The translations under genes and the position numbers were made by a program. From NCBI GenBank assembly GCA_965230345.1, contig CBDDKR010000001.1:744001-808000 (forward strand): a stretch of 64,000 bases of DNA, written 5' to 3'. The DNA comes from JADKBO01 sp965230345 (lineage in GTDB: Bacteria; Bacteroidota; Bacteroidia; Chitinophagales; Saprospiraceae). Position 1 is the first letter of the stretch. Every line of letters starts with the position of its first letter. Under the pieces are notes generated by a model that was given only the letters and a program-made list of their open reading frames with translations, was not told the DNA's origin and did no database searches. Positions 1-8,630 of the stretch are shown in pieces.

Positions 1-1005
1 ATCTTTCAATGAGATACCTTCAATGGTTTCATCATTAAGATTTACATGTGTTATTTCTACAGAATCATTGTTGTTCACATCATCTGGATTTATAGTAAAT
101 CCATGATTTTGACTAGTGATCTCGCATTTTCCAGAAAGTAGATTCTTAACCGGGTGATTTATACCCCGATGACCATGGTGCATTTTGAAAGTGCCAATCC
201 CCATTCCTTGTGCAAGAATCTGGTGTCCTAAACAGATACCGAAAGTGGGCTTTTCTGTTTGAATTATTTTTTTCGCATTATCCGTTGCATAGTGCATTGA
301 AGATGGATCTCCTGGACCATTACTCAAAAAGTAACCATCTGGATTAAATGCTTCTAATTCCTCAAATGGAGTCGTAGCAGGGAAGATTTTGAGAAATGCG
401 CCTCTATCAGCCAAACATCTTAGAATGTTTCTTTTAGTGCCAAAATCATAAACGGCAATTTTAATGTCCGAATCAGGATTACCCATAGTATAAGGCTCAG
501 GAGTGGAGACCTTAGAAGCCAACTCCAATCCTTCCATAGAAGGCACTTTTGCTAATTTAGATTTAAGTTCGTCGATATCGTCGATTTCGGATGAGATGAT
601 ACAGTTCATCGCACCTTCAGACCTCACTTCCTTTACAATGGCTCTTGTGTCAACATTATATATACACACCATTTTGTTATCTTCAAAATATCCTTGAATA
701 TCTTGGTCAGCAAGTGGACGAGAATACTTGTTTGTTAAGTTTTTGCAGATTAATCCAGAGATTTGAATGGAATCAGATTCTTCATCAGAATCTTTTTTTA
801 CTCCGTAATTACCAATGTGGGCATTGGTCGTAACCATAACTTGTCCATGATAAGAAGGGTCGGTAAATACTTCTTGGTACCCAGTCATGCCTGTGTTAAA
901 GCAAATTTCCCCGGTCGTTGTACCAATAAAACCTCCCGCATTTCCAACATAGACACTTCCGTTATCCAGAACAAGGGTGGCTTTTTTGATATTAGGTTCT
1001 ATCAT
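1..1005 (-). CDS. carA: Carbamoyl-phosphate synthase small subunit (partial, 3' end off the left edge)
   Basis: The complement strand reads as one open frame of 335 codons starting MIEPNIKKATLVLDNGSVY and still open at base 1. The N-terminal CPSase small-subunit domain contains FNTGMTGYQEVFTDPSY and the Asn-Ala-His-Ile-Gly-Asn-Tyr-Gly stretch. The C-terminal class I glutamine amidotransferase domain contains LSNGPGDPS and the nucleophile elbow FGICLGHQILAQG, whose Cys takes the amide of glutamine. Family members are about 360-380 residues, so roughly 30-40 residues lie outside the window. The product supplies ammonia to CarB for carbamoyl phosphate, used for arginine and pyrimidines; pyrB at 39346 uses the same intermediate but is not linked. 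The ATG at 1005 is the first Met before the conserved start. Confidence 0.96.
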   Translation of the reverse strand, partial: MIEPNIKKATLVLDNGSVYVGNAGGFIGTTTGEICFNTGMTGYQEVFTDPSYHGQVMVTTNAHIGNYGVKKDSDEESDSIQISGLICKNLTNKYSRPLADQDIQGYFEDNKMVCIYNVDTRAIVKEVRSEGAMNCIISSEIDDIDELKSKLAKVPSMEGLELASKVSTPEPYTMGNPDSDIKIAVYDFGTKRNILRCLADRGAFLKIFPATTPFEELEAFNPDGYFLSNGPGDPSSMHYATDNAKKIIQTEKPTFGICLGHQILAQGMGIGTFKMHHGHRGINHPVKNLLSGKCEITSQNHGFTINPDDVNNNDSVEITHVNLNDETIEGISLKD

Positions 1006-1492
1006 TCTGATATATAATTTTTCTAATTAACCGAGCGCAAATATAGGATATAGGAATTAAAATTGGTGGAAATTTAAGCGCTATTTATTTTTTTGAAATT
1101 TATATATGTAAAGTGTTGATTTTCTAGAGGGCTGTTGGTTTAATTCCCAGTTGCAATTTGAGGAAATAATTGATTTGAGATCTGATAGTTATTCATCATA
1201 GATCCTAATAATAAGAGGTTGTATTAAGTAATTTAGTGTAGGCCACTATGAAGCCAATTCGTAAAAGAGAAAGATGAAATTATTCCAATGACAAGATAAT
1301 ACCAGCTTATACGACTATATCGACATAGAAACTTAATTGCAATATTTAAGTTAATTGAATGAAGCTTTATATGAAGTTGATTGTTTTATCGCCTTGCAAA
1401 TATGATGATGGAAATAAATTATTGATAGTCGTAAAATTGTGGAAATACGATTTAATACTATTTTTGCGCCGAATTAGAAAAATAAATCAATT
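1006..1492. other. Divergent intergenic region between carA and ychF
   Basis: About 490 bases of very AT-rich sequence between divergently transcribed carA and ychF. I see no convincing ORF or RNA gene. It contains the ychF promoter listed separately; carA must also be driven from here, but I could not place a clear promoter for it. Confidence 0.6.
1436..1466 (+). promoter_or_regulatory. Bacteroidota-type promoter of ychF
   Basis: ATTG at 1436-1439, a spacer of exactly 19 bases, then TATTTTTG at 1459-1466. This fits the Bacteroidota housekeeping consensus TTTG-N19-TAnnTTTG with one mismatch in the -33 box. It lies 27 bases before the ychF start codon, giving a short leader. Confidence 0.65.
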
Positions 1493-2590
1493 ATGGCTTT
1501 ACAATGCGGTATCGTAGGACTACCTAATGTGGGAAAATCAACTCTATTTAATGCACTTACATCTGCAAAGGCTTTGGCAGCAAATTATCCATTTGCTACG
1601 AAGGATCCAAATGTAGGAATGATTTCTGTTCCTGATGAGCGGTTGGATAAACTAGCCGAATTGGTTAACCCTGAAAAAATTCTACCAACCACAGTCGAAA
1701 TAGTGGATATTGCCGGTTTGATCAAAGGTGCTTCCAAAGGAGAAGGACTTGGAAATCAATTCTTAGCAAATATTAGGGAGGTAGACGCTATAGTTCACGT
1801 GGTTCGTTGCTTTGAAGATGGTAATGTAGTGCATGTTGAAGGAGGAGTAGATCCTGTTCGAGATAAAATGATTATCGATAACGAATTGATACTAAAAGAT
1901 CTTGAAACTCTTGAAAAGAGAATAGAAAAAGGTAAGAAACAGGCAAAGAGTGGGAATAAAGAGGATATAAAAAAACTGGAATTCTTTCAAAAGATATATG
2001 CATATATGGAAGAAGGTAATCCAGCTAGGGCATATGATTTAGACGAATCGGATGAGGATAATTACAACGATTTGTATCTTCTTACAGCTAAACCAATTTT
2101 ATATGTATGCAATGTAGATGAGGAATCTGTGATAAATGGTAACGAACATACTAAGAGTTTTACTGAAGCAATAAAGGATGAAAATGCTGAAATTCTTTTG
2201 GTCTGTGCAGGTATCGAAGCTGATATTGCGGAGTTGGATACAAAGGAAGAAAGGATGGAATTTGTCCTTGATATGGGATTGACAGAGCCTGGTGTAAATA
2301 GACTGATTCGATCTTGTTATTCTTTGCTCAATTTAATCACTTATTTTACGGCTGGAGAAAAGGAAGTTCGTGCATGGACTGTTGCTAAAGGATCTAAAGC
2401 TCCTCAAGCTGCAGGAGTGATCCACTCTGATTTTGAAAAAGGATTTATCAGAGCTGAAGTGATCAAATACAATGATTACATCGAATTTGGTTCTGAACCA
2501 GCGGTAAAAGATGCAGGTAAGCTAGGCGTAGAAGGAAAAGAATATGTTGTCGTTGACGGTGATATTATGCATTTTAGATTTAATGTGTAA
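1493..2590 (+). CDS. ychF: Redox-regulated ATPase/GTPase YchF (OLA1 family)
   Basis: The 365-residue product has the Obg/YchF G-domain: Walker A GLPNVGKST near residue 8, the switch motif VDIAGLIKGASKGEGLGNQF near 71-90, and a helical coiled-coil insertion with alternating Lys/Glu around 130-165. The C-terminal TGS domain includes FTAGEKEVRAWTVAKG and ends FRFNV. Length matches the family (about 363). YchF proteins bind ribosomes and hydrolyse ATP in preference to GTP; the hydrophobic residue in DIAGL is typical of these hydrophobic-substituted GTPases. It is a single-gene unit with its own promoter just upstream. Confidence 0.97.
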   Translation: MALQCGIVGLPNVGKSTLFNALTSAKALAANYPFATKDPNVGMISVPDERLDKLAELVNPEKILPTTVEIVDIAGLIKGASKGEGLGNQFLANIREVDAIVHVVRCFEDGNVVHVEGGVDPVRDKMIIDNELILKDLETLEKRIEKGKKQAKSGNKEDIKKLEFFQKIYAYMEEGNPARAYDLDESDEDNYNDLYLLTAKPILYVCNVDEESVINGNEHTKSFTEAIKDENAEILLVCAGIEADIAELDTKEERMEFVLDMGLTEPGVNRLIRSCYSLLNLITYFTAGEKEVRAWTVAKGSKAPQAAGVIHSDFEKGFIRAEVIKYNDYIEFGSEPAVKDAGKLGVEGKEYVVVDGDIMHFRFNV

Positions 2591-2732
2591 CCATAAGGAT
2601 CCGTCAATGTGTTCAATTAATATACTAGCAACATAGCAGATTAATGCATTTATTGATCTTTTATATCATTTATTGGGTAGGTTGGTTCATGTGAATTAAG
2701 ATATATTGAAAATTCCTTAGTACAGATATTAT

Positions 2733-3317
2733 CTACTTTTGAACATAATAATTTCTTAAAATAAATAGATTTGCTGATTTACAATTAGTTATGATTTGAT
2801 TATCTGCAATAGCTGATTTTTGCAATATAATAGAAAGCTTATTTAAATAAGAATCGGACTTATTGGATAGAAATTTACAATCCGATAAATATTCCGATTC
2901 CAAGAGATAGTTGGTAACCTTTGTTATGGTAGTATTATTGTGAGTTGCGCCTAAACTAATGGGAAAGTTTTCATAATGAAGAGGTTCATTAATGGGTCTA
3001 TAAAATAACAAATTGTCTAAGATTTCTTTGAGACATACATCTTTGGTGATTAATGAACTTGTCAATGTAGCCAGAAATGTGTTGCTATAAATGTTTTGAT
3101 TTATTAGATGATCAAACGATGTACAATCCAACTCTAGTTGTGATGTTAGGGAAGAAATCAATAGTGTATCACTTTTATTTAAATGAGTTCTGTAACTACG
3201 TTCATATTCGTTTATTAAACTATCAAGTTCAGCTTCGATTAAAGTATCAAGTTCATTTTTCTGACATGAAGTAGTAAGAGAATAACTGAACATTACTAGG
3301 AGAAAAATATATTTCAT
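2733..3317 (-). CDS. Secreted protein of unknown function, paralog of the upstream gene
   Basis: The 194-residue product starts with a signal peptide ending near SLTTSC, which could be a weak lipobox. The mature part begins with a short acidic helix (DSLINEYERSYRTHLNKSD) that is nearly repeated in the next gene upstream (DSILNAYERKYRIVLNKSD). Both proteins also share a middle Cys, a YLS/SDFL-like stretch and a C-terminal C-K-x-A-N motif, so the two are tandem duplicates. The start lies 3 bases from the stop of the upstream gene, indicating one transcript. I recognise no family and assign no function; an exported or outer-membrane-facing location is inferred from the signal peptide. Confidence 0.7.
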   Translation of the reverse strand: MKYIFLLVMFSYSLTTSCQKNELDTLIEAELDSLINEYERSYRTHLNKSDTLLISSLTSQLELDCTSFDHLINQNIYSNTFLATLTSSLITKDVCLKEILDNLLFYRPINEPLHYENFPISLGATHNNTTITKVTNYLLESEYLSDCKFLSNKSDSYLNKLSIILQKSAIADNQIITNCKSANLFILRNYYVQK

Positions 3318-3320
3318 AAT

Positions 3321-3938
3321 TTACATTTTTACTTCGTTACCATTGTTTTCTATTCCTTTCAGTAGTATGATATTTGCATGTTTGCATGAATCCTTAGTTT
3401 TAATATTTAGTATTTTGCTATTAATCAAAGAAGAAATCATCTTCAATTTAGGTAGAGATCTTTTCTTTATAAAGAAACTACAACTTGCCAAAAAGTCAGA
3501 TTTGCTCAAATAACTGCTGAAGAACTCTCTATATTCTTTGTTGTTCATTATTTTTTGATAGATTGGGTAATTAGAATAGTTCGAAAAATCGAATGTTGTG
3601 ATATGTTCATCTCCAATATCTTCAATAAGATCAATAAATTCTAATATGATGTTTGGACAAGTAGTCCACTTATCGTATTTTATTAGGAGGTGAATCTTGT
3701 AATTGTTACTATACTCATTAGAGAATACAATTTTTTCTAACTCCATACAATTGGTTCCAATTCTATTAATTTGGTCAGCAACTAATAAATGATCACTTTT
3801 ATTTAAAACTATCCTATATTTTCTTTCATAGGCATTTAATATGCTATCTACCTCACTATTGCTTTTTTGAGCGGTTAGTATACTACTAAAACAAAGGATT
3901 ATTGTTAGAATATTTATTAATATCTGTTTCATATTCAT
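3321..3938 (-). CDS. Secreted protein of unknown function, tandem paralog
   Basis: The 205-residue product has a signal peptide ending at SSILTAQ. The mature part begins with a Ser-Glu-Val-Asp helix and the shared motif NAYERKYRIVLNKSD, then conserved Cys residues in the middle (N-x-C-M-E-L and T-T-C-P) and near the C-terminus (SCSFF and DSCKHANI). The pattern matches the downstream gene at 2733-3317, so these are diverged tandem copies. Two Met codons (3938 and 3932) are possible starts. No known domain is recognised. The region is more AT-rich than the flanking housekeeping genes, as is common for accessory genes. Confidence 0.7.
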   Translation of the reverse strand: MNMKQILINILTIILCFSSILTAQKSNSEVDSILNAYERKYRIVLNKSDHLLVADQINRIGTNCMELEKIVFSNEYSNNYKIHLLIKYDKWTTCPNIILEFIDLIEDIGDEHITTFDFSNYSNYPIYQKIMNNKEYREFFSSYLSKSDFLASCSFFIKKRSLPKLKMISSLINSKILNIKTKDSCKHANIILLKGIENNGNEVKM

Positions 3939-4019
3939 AATTCCCTAATTTTCTGGCTGATCTGACTTTCAAACAGTTAATTCCGCTGTTGAACACAGTT
4001 TTTTAATCACTTCATTATT

Positions 4020-4763
4020 CTATTTTTCATTGCTCATTTTTTTTAAGAAATACATATTTAATTCATCATCATTGTTGATGAGATTCCGCAAAGAATTTAT
4101 ATAATCTACATACAATTGAAATTCATTGCTGGGAAGGTTATATTTTAGTTCTCTGATACATAAATTAATGAATTCTTCGTTTCTCTTTTCACTTAAGCTA
4201 TTCTTTGATAATAATAGGTTAAGAATATCGGGCATCGTAAGATTATCGAATAGAAATACGACATATGGGTAGTTTTTAATCCATGGAATTTCATGGTACT
4301 TTACAATATCCACAATATGATGTTTCCAAAAGTCCCATCTTAAAACACAAAAGTTAACTGCTCTTTTCGGGGCTATATTATGGTAGGCATCCATGAGAAC
4401 TAAAAATGTCGAATCTGGCAAGGCACCTCCTCTCTTTAGTTCCCATATTAATAGCTTCTCTTCTAAATAGTCAATTGATGTTTCAACGCATTCTGATTTT
4501 TTGTAATACTCATTTATTAGGGAGTCTCTAATTTCTTTAAAGAATTTATTTGAAAATGGATATCCTTTTATTGGGTCAGGTACTGGGGGGGGATATCCGT
4601 ACTTATCTAGGTATTCTAAATTATACAAGCGACCTTCCTCGTTGTATCGTTTACCTATTTTCTCATAATATATATTAGCTTTTTCTTCTAGACTTATTGT
4701 GTCCTGAGCATTCATGTCAATGCTGACAAAATATAATGGTAGTAATAATATATATAATTTCAT
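4020..4763 (-). CDS. Secreted protein of unknown function
   Basis: The 247-residue product has a signal peptide ending near SIDMNAQ and then a soluble, aromatic and charged region with a Pro-rich stretch YGYPPPVPDPIKGYPF near residues 56-72. The C-terminal half looks alpha-helical. No family is recognised. It lies upstream of the two paralogs in the same direction (81-base gap). Its last codons and the bases after its stop, TGARCAATGAAAAATAGAAT, are almost identical to those at the end of the next gene upstream (5004-5570), although the rest of the two proteins does not look alike. Confidence 0.7.
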   Translation of the reverse strand: MKLYILLLPLYFVSIDMNAQDTISLEEKANIYYEKIGKRYNEEGRLYNLEYLDKYGYPPPVPDPIKGYPFSNKFFKEIRDSLINEYYKKSECVETSIDYLEEKLLIWELKRGGALPDSTFLVLMDAYHNIAPKRAVNFCVLRWDFWKHHIVDIVKYHEIPWIKNYPYVVFLFDNLTMPDILNLLLSKNSLSEKRNEEFINLCIRELKYNLPSNEFQLYVDYINSLRNLINNDDELNMYFLKKMSNEK

Positions 4764-5003
4764 TGTTATTCAATTTTTATTTTAGATAATAAATTTCCAT
4801 CATTTAAAACTGATAGTAATAACCAATTATCTGATAATAGGTAACATCATATGTAGCAACTTGCCCACTATAATAAGATTTATTTGCTCATTATTACTAC
4901 AACCATTAGGTCTAGTTGGATTCCTTAACATGCGCGATGAACGCATCTTGTACATTAGTGTTCATGTGCAATAATATACTCCTGATTATGCTTGATATAT
5001 ATT

Positions 5004-5570
5004 CTATTTTTCATTGTTCATATATCTTATCATACTGCTTAAATTTAGTTCACGAGTAGAATCTTGTGTTACTTTATGCATTTGTGTAAAACCATCCATT
5101 CTTAAAACAGTATTTAGCATTCCCAGTTGATCATTCGATAATTCTCTATTTAAATAATCAGAATATAGGATGTAATGAATGAATAACTGAATTTTATCAA
5201 TAGTAAGACTCTTTAAAATTTTGTAAATAATAGGTGACTCCCCAGTCATAATGTGAATCGGTTTCATATTTTCATTGGCTTTGAACTTAAATGCATTATC
5301 AAGAATAAAATAATATCCAATCTGTATTTCATTTTCAAGAATATACTTTGAAATAATTGCATAATTTTGATTACTTAATTCTTTACGCTCTGCCATTTCG
5401 TAAAAATTACCAATAGCATCAGTTATCTCATAGTAATTTTGGTTAATTATCTTTAAGTAATTCTCTAATGAATCCATATTAGAAAGTACAACTGTTTCAA
5501 CTTGGGCTTTTGCTATAGTGACATTGAAGAGTACCCCAATGATTAATATTATTATTAAACGATTTTTCAC
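5004..5570 (-). CDS. Secreted protein of unknown function (GTG start)
   Basis: The 188-residue product starts at a GTG giving MKNRLIIILIIGVLFN, a typical signal peptide ending near IAKAQ. The mature chain is mostly helical with many Asn, Tyr and Ile residues; no domain is recognised. It is the first gene of a run of four same-strand secreted proteins (5570 down to 2733). The 3' end shares a 20-base tract with the gene at 4020-4763. A role at the cell surface or in the periplasm is inferred only from the signal peptide. Confidence 0.65.
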   Translation of the reverse strand: MKNRLIIILIIGVLFNVTIAKAQVETVVLSNMDSLENYLKIINQNYYEITDAIGNFYEMAERKELSNQNYAIISKYILENEIQIGYYFILDNAFKFKANENMKPIHIMTGESPIIYKILKSLTIDKIQLFIHYILYSDYLNRELSNDQLGMLNTVLRMDGFTQMHKVTQDSTRELNLSSMIRYMNNEK

Positions 5571-5885
5571 AGTCTTATTGGTTTAAATTGTTTGAGTTCA
5601 GTTTATGTGACTTTATGCAAGTGATGGTTTTATATAAGGGAAAATGATAATATGAAAGCATTGTATTGTGCGATATCTCACGTTATGATAATTAGTCATC
5701 CGCGAAAACAGCTTATGAGGATGACATCTTTACAAAACCAATCCTTCAATCTATGCATATGAAATGACCTCATTCTTATTAATGTTCGTTTGTTTTTATA
5801 ATAGGTGTACAGGAATCCAAGTTCCTATAGAATGAGATAAATATGTATTTGTTTCTAGGGGCGACAATTTAGAAAAGGGCTATTG
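5571..5885. other. Intergenic region
   Basis: About 315 AT-rich bases between the secreted-protein cluster and the hydrolase gene, both on the minus strand. It must hold the promoter of the secreted cluster and the end of the hydrolase transcript. I see no ORF, tRNA or strong hairpin. Confidence 0.5.
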
Positions 5886-6524
5886 TTACCCCTGTAAAAA
5901 CGGATTGTTTTGCTTTTCATAACCTATAGTTGTGCTTGGGCCGTGTCCAGGGTAGACTATCGTATCATCTGGAAGTACAAATAACTTTGATTTAATGCTA
6001 TTGATCAAAGTGTCAAAATCACCACCAGGTAAATCTGTGCGACCAATGCTATCTCTGAATAAGACGTCTCCAGCGATGAGTTGTTTACTATCTCTATGAA
6101 AGAGACATATGTGCGCAGGGCTATGTCCTGGTGCGAATATGACTTCCAATTCAAACTTTCCTACTTTAATAAGATCTCCTTCTTCGTAGAATACTGAAAT
6201 TTCAGGAGATGGAGCGTAGGGTATGCCATACATCGTACTTACTTGTGGCTGCATGTCTAAAACAACTTTTTCATCGCGATGTGATCCTAATTCCAGATTG
6301 TACTTGCTGTGTATAAACTTATTGCCCAAGACATGGTCAATGTGACAATGTGTGTTAATCAGCTTTGTTGGAGTGAGTTGGCTTCCATTGATGAAAGCAG
6401 TTAAAGTTTGTTCTTCGGCAGTACTTGAGCAACCTGGGTCAACAATGACAGTTTCTCCTGTTTCGTCGTAAAGTAAGTACGTGTTTTCTTGAAAAGGATT
6501 AAAAGTAAATGTTGCAATTTCCAT
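5886..6524 (-). CDS. Metallo-beta-lactamase-fold hydrolase (glyoxalase II-like)
   Basis: The 212-residue product has the MBL metal-binding motif THCHIDH (H59, H61, D63, H64), the later metal ligands in APGHSPAH and AGDVLFRDSIGR, and a final His in YPGHGPST. Together these make a two-metal site. Length and order match the short Bacteroidota GloB-like hydrolases that act on thioesters such as S-lactoyl-glutathione or other thiols; the real substrate cannot be read from sequence. It lacks the C-terminal HAGH domain of classical glyoxalase II. It lies 77 bases downstream of rnhB on the same strand and may be co-transcribed with it. Confidence 0.88.
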   Translation of the reverse strand: MEIATFTFNPFQENTYLLYDETGETVIVDPGCSSTAEEQTLTAFINGSQLTPTKLINTHCHIDHVLGNKFIHSKYNLELGSHRDEKVVLDMQPQVSTMYGIPYAPSPEISVFYEEGDLIKVGKFELEVIFAPGHSPAHICLFHRDSKQLIAGDVLFRDSIGRTDLPGGDFDTLINSIKSKLFVLPDDTIVYPGHGPSTTIGYEKQNNPFLQG

Positions 6525-6601
6525 GTTTTTAATGTTGTACTAGTAAAGTTAATAATAGGTTTGTTGAGATTGATATTAGCCTCCTCGCAAAACTACAGCT
6601 A

Positions 6602-7207
6602 TTAGAATAATTCTCCCTGTGATGGAGGAGGATAAAGTTGAAAGGATTGTCGGTGGTGCTTACAAGGGCCAATGTCTAAAATGGCATTTCTGTGTTCTTT
6701 AGTTGGATATCCTTTATTTTTTTCCCAATTATAATTAGGATGATCTTTATGAATTTTTTTCATGAATTCGTCGCGGTGGGTTTTAGCTAAGATAGAGGCC
6801 GCTGCTATGGAGGCAAATTTGCCATCACCTTTGATTATGGTATGATGTTCAATGTTTTCGAAGGGAATAAATTTATTCCCATCTACAAGGATCCTTGTTG
6901 GAGTAATAAGAAGTTGTGAAAGTGCCTTATGCATGGCGTGGATTGAAGCCTTTAAGATGTTTAGTTGGTCAATTTCATTTGGATCGCAAAAAGCAACGGC
7001 ATAGGAAATGGCTTCCTCTTCAATGATTGATCTAAGGATGTCTCTATTGGTTTCGTTGATTTTTTTACTATCGTTTAACAAAGGGTGGTGAAAATCCTTA
7101 GGAAGAATGACCGCCGCAGCATATACTGGTCCTGCCAAACATCCTCTTCCTGCCTCATCGCATCCTACCTCAATTCCTTCTTCTATAAAAAACGGTTTTA
7201 TCGCCAT
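6602..7207 (-). CDS. rnhB: Ribonuclease HII
   Basis: The 201-residue product has the RNase HII signature VGCDEAGRGCLAGPVYAAAV near residues 14-33, which contains the catalytic Asp-Glu pair. It is followed by NDSKKIN, the third acidic residue in ILVDGN, and KFASIAAASILAKTHRD with the fourth. Length fits the family. The enzyme cuts the RNA strand of RNA-DNA hybrids and removes misincorporated ribonucleotides. The ATG at 7207 gives a short, normal N-terminus. A TATATTTG-like -7 box on the minus strand (7382-7389) is a possible promoter. Confidence 0.96.
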   Translation of the reverse strand: MAIKPFFIEEGIEVGCDEAGRGCLAGPVYAAAVILPKDFHHPLLNDSKKINETNRDILRSIIEEEAISYAVAFCDPNEIDQLNILKASIHAMHKALSQLLITPTRILVDGNKFIPFENIEHHTIIKGDGKFASIAAASILAKTHRDEFMKKIHKDHPNYNWEKNKGYPTKEHRNAILDIGPCKHHRQSFQLYPPPSQGELF

Positions 7208-7441
7208 ATGTATTAAAATGATAAAATTGAAAGTTTAGTACATCATTTATTGACCTTAGTTAGAACATCATAGCATGATCCTTTTAATTCACATGTACCA
7301 AAAGAATAAACCATAATAGAGATTCAAGTTTAGAAAAAGGTAGTGAATTTTGTTCTTTAAAAAATGAAAAAATATACAAGACAAATATAGTTGTTGTTTA
7401 CAATATGTTGAAATAACCAAACAAGCAATTATTTTTGTCTA

Positions 7442-8185
7442 ATGTTGGAGCTGGCAATTATTTTTTTCATTATTTCTGTGATATATGCATCGATTGGATT
7501 TGGTGGAGGATCCAGTTATTTAGCAGTGTTGTCGCTAACGACTTTACCATATGAGTCATTACGAGTTATAGCGTTGGTTTGCAATATAATTGTAGTAGGT
7601 GGAGCTTTGTTTTGGTATTGGAAAAATAACATGTTGCAATTCAAAAAAGTACTTCCTTTAATTCTGTTGAGTATTCCTTTAGCTTTTATAGGTGGAACTA
7701 TACAATTGGAAGAAAAGTTGTTTTTTATTATCCTTAGTATTGTTCTATTTCTTTCTGGAATTGCCGTTTTAGCCAATCTGCGTTTGATTGTCCCGAAGAA
7801 TAATCTGAAAAAGATGGAATCCGTAAGAAGGAATGTGGCTATCGGGGGCGTTGTTGGTTTTGTTTCGGGATTAGTTGGAATTGGAGGTGGGATTTTTCTA
7901 TCGCCAATCCTTCATTTGACAAAGTGGGATAACGCCAAGATCATAGCTGGAGCGTGTTCTTTTTTCATTTTGGTCAATTCAATTGCAGGTCTGATAGGAA
8001 CACTGAGTATGCAAACTTCAGTTATAAGGTACGATAAGATCTTGTTACTTGGAACTATGGTATTTATTGGTGGACAAATTGGTACTAATGTTACCATAAG
8101 ACGACTGAATCCTGATTGGATAAGGGTTTTAACGGCAATATTAATTATTGGGGTTGCCATAAAAATTTTTATTGATCACATCTGA
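7442..8185 (+). CDS. TSUP/TauE-SafE family membrane permease
   Basis: The 247-residue integral membrane protein has about eight hydrophobic segments and the two internal Gly-rich repeats of the family: ASIGFGGGSSYLAVL near residue 17 and SGLVGIGGGIFLSPIL near residue 140. TSUP proteins carry sulfite, sulfonates, sulfoacetate or related anions across the inner membrane; the substrate here is unknown. It is divergent from rnhB and stands alone. The frame stays open for about 50 more codons after the TGA stop (see findings). Confidence 0.9.
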   Translation: MLELAIIFFIISVIYASIGFGGGSSYLAVLSLTTLPYESLRVIALVCNIIVVGGALFWYWKNNMLQFKKVLPLILLSIPLAFIGGTIQLEEKLFFIILSIVLFLSGIAVLANLRLIVPKNNLKKMESVRRNVAIGGVVGFVSGLVGIGGGIFLSPILHLTKWDNAKIIAGACSFFILVNSIAGLIGTLSMQTSVIRYDKILLLGTMVFIGGQIGTNVTIRRLNPDWIRVLTAILIIGVAIKIFIDHI

Positions 8186-8630
8186 ATTAAGGAGATAGGG
8201 GGTGTAAATAGTGTCGATATATCTGAAAGCGAGTTGGATGTAGAAGTGGTAAGAGACTTTCTTGAATCGTTTGAAGAAACAAGCTTGGGAATACATTATA
8301 GATGCTTTGAAAGAAACTGTTCCAATATGGAAGATATAGAGTTTTGAGAATGGAAATGTTTGGGGTTTAGCGTATTCATAGAAGCGAGTATGTTGATTCG
8401 AGTTGATGTGAAAGCCGTCAACATATAAGTATTTTAAGAAATGTTTTGCAATTAGTCTTGATATATCGTCAATAAATATTATTATCTTTGCACGCTGAAA
8501 TAGATATTATTACGTTGGTATTGTTACACATTGTATTAGAATTATTTACCAATGTAGTTGGAAATAAGGTACTCTAAGGAAATATGGTTGAATTCTTTTA
8601 GTACTGTTTTGTTTATAAATAAAATTTTGC
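8186..8630. other. Intergenic region with an open in-frame tail behind the permease
   Basis: About 445 bases. Directly after the TGA of the permease the same frame stays open for some 50 codons, encoding an acidic stretch with SESELDVEVVRDFLESFEET and two Cys, before a TGA near 8347. There is no ATG start until near its end. A -7-like box follows at 8483. No RNA gene is recognised. Confidence 0.4.
8483..8490 (+). promoter_or_regulatory. Putative -7 box upstream of the 8631-15112 gene series
   Basis: TATCTTTG followed by CA matches the Bacteroidota -7 consensus TAnnTTTG. The nearest upstream TTG (8458-8460) is 22 bases away, longer than the usual 19, so the -33 box is weak. It would give a leader of about 135 bases before the first gene. 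Confidence 0.45.

Noticed and set aside
503..1017. Three short plus-strand frames
   Set aside because: They lie antisense to carA, which reads clearly on the minus strand; their translations show no family features.
4910..4965. 17-codon minus-strand frame reading MNTNVQDAFIAHVKESN, reminiscent of the start of Hfq
   Set aside because: It stops after 17 codons and no frame around it continues with an Hfq-like sequence, so similarity is probably chance.
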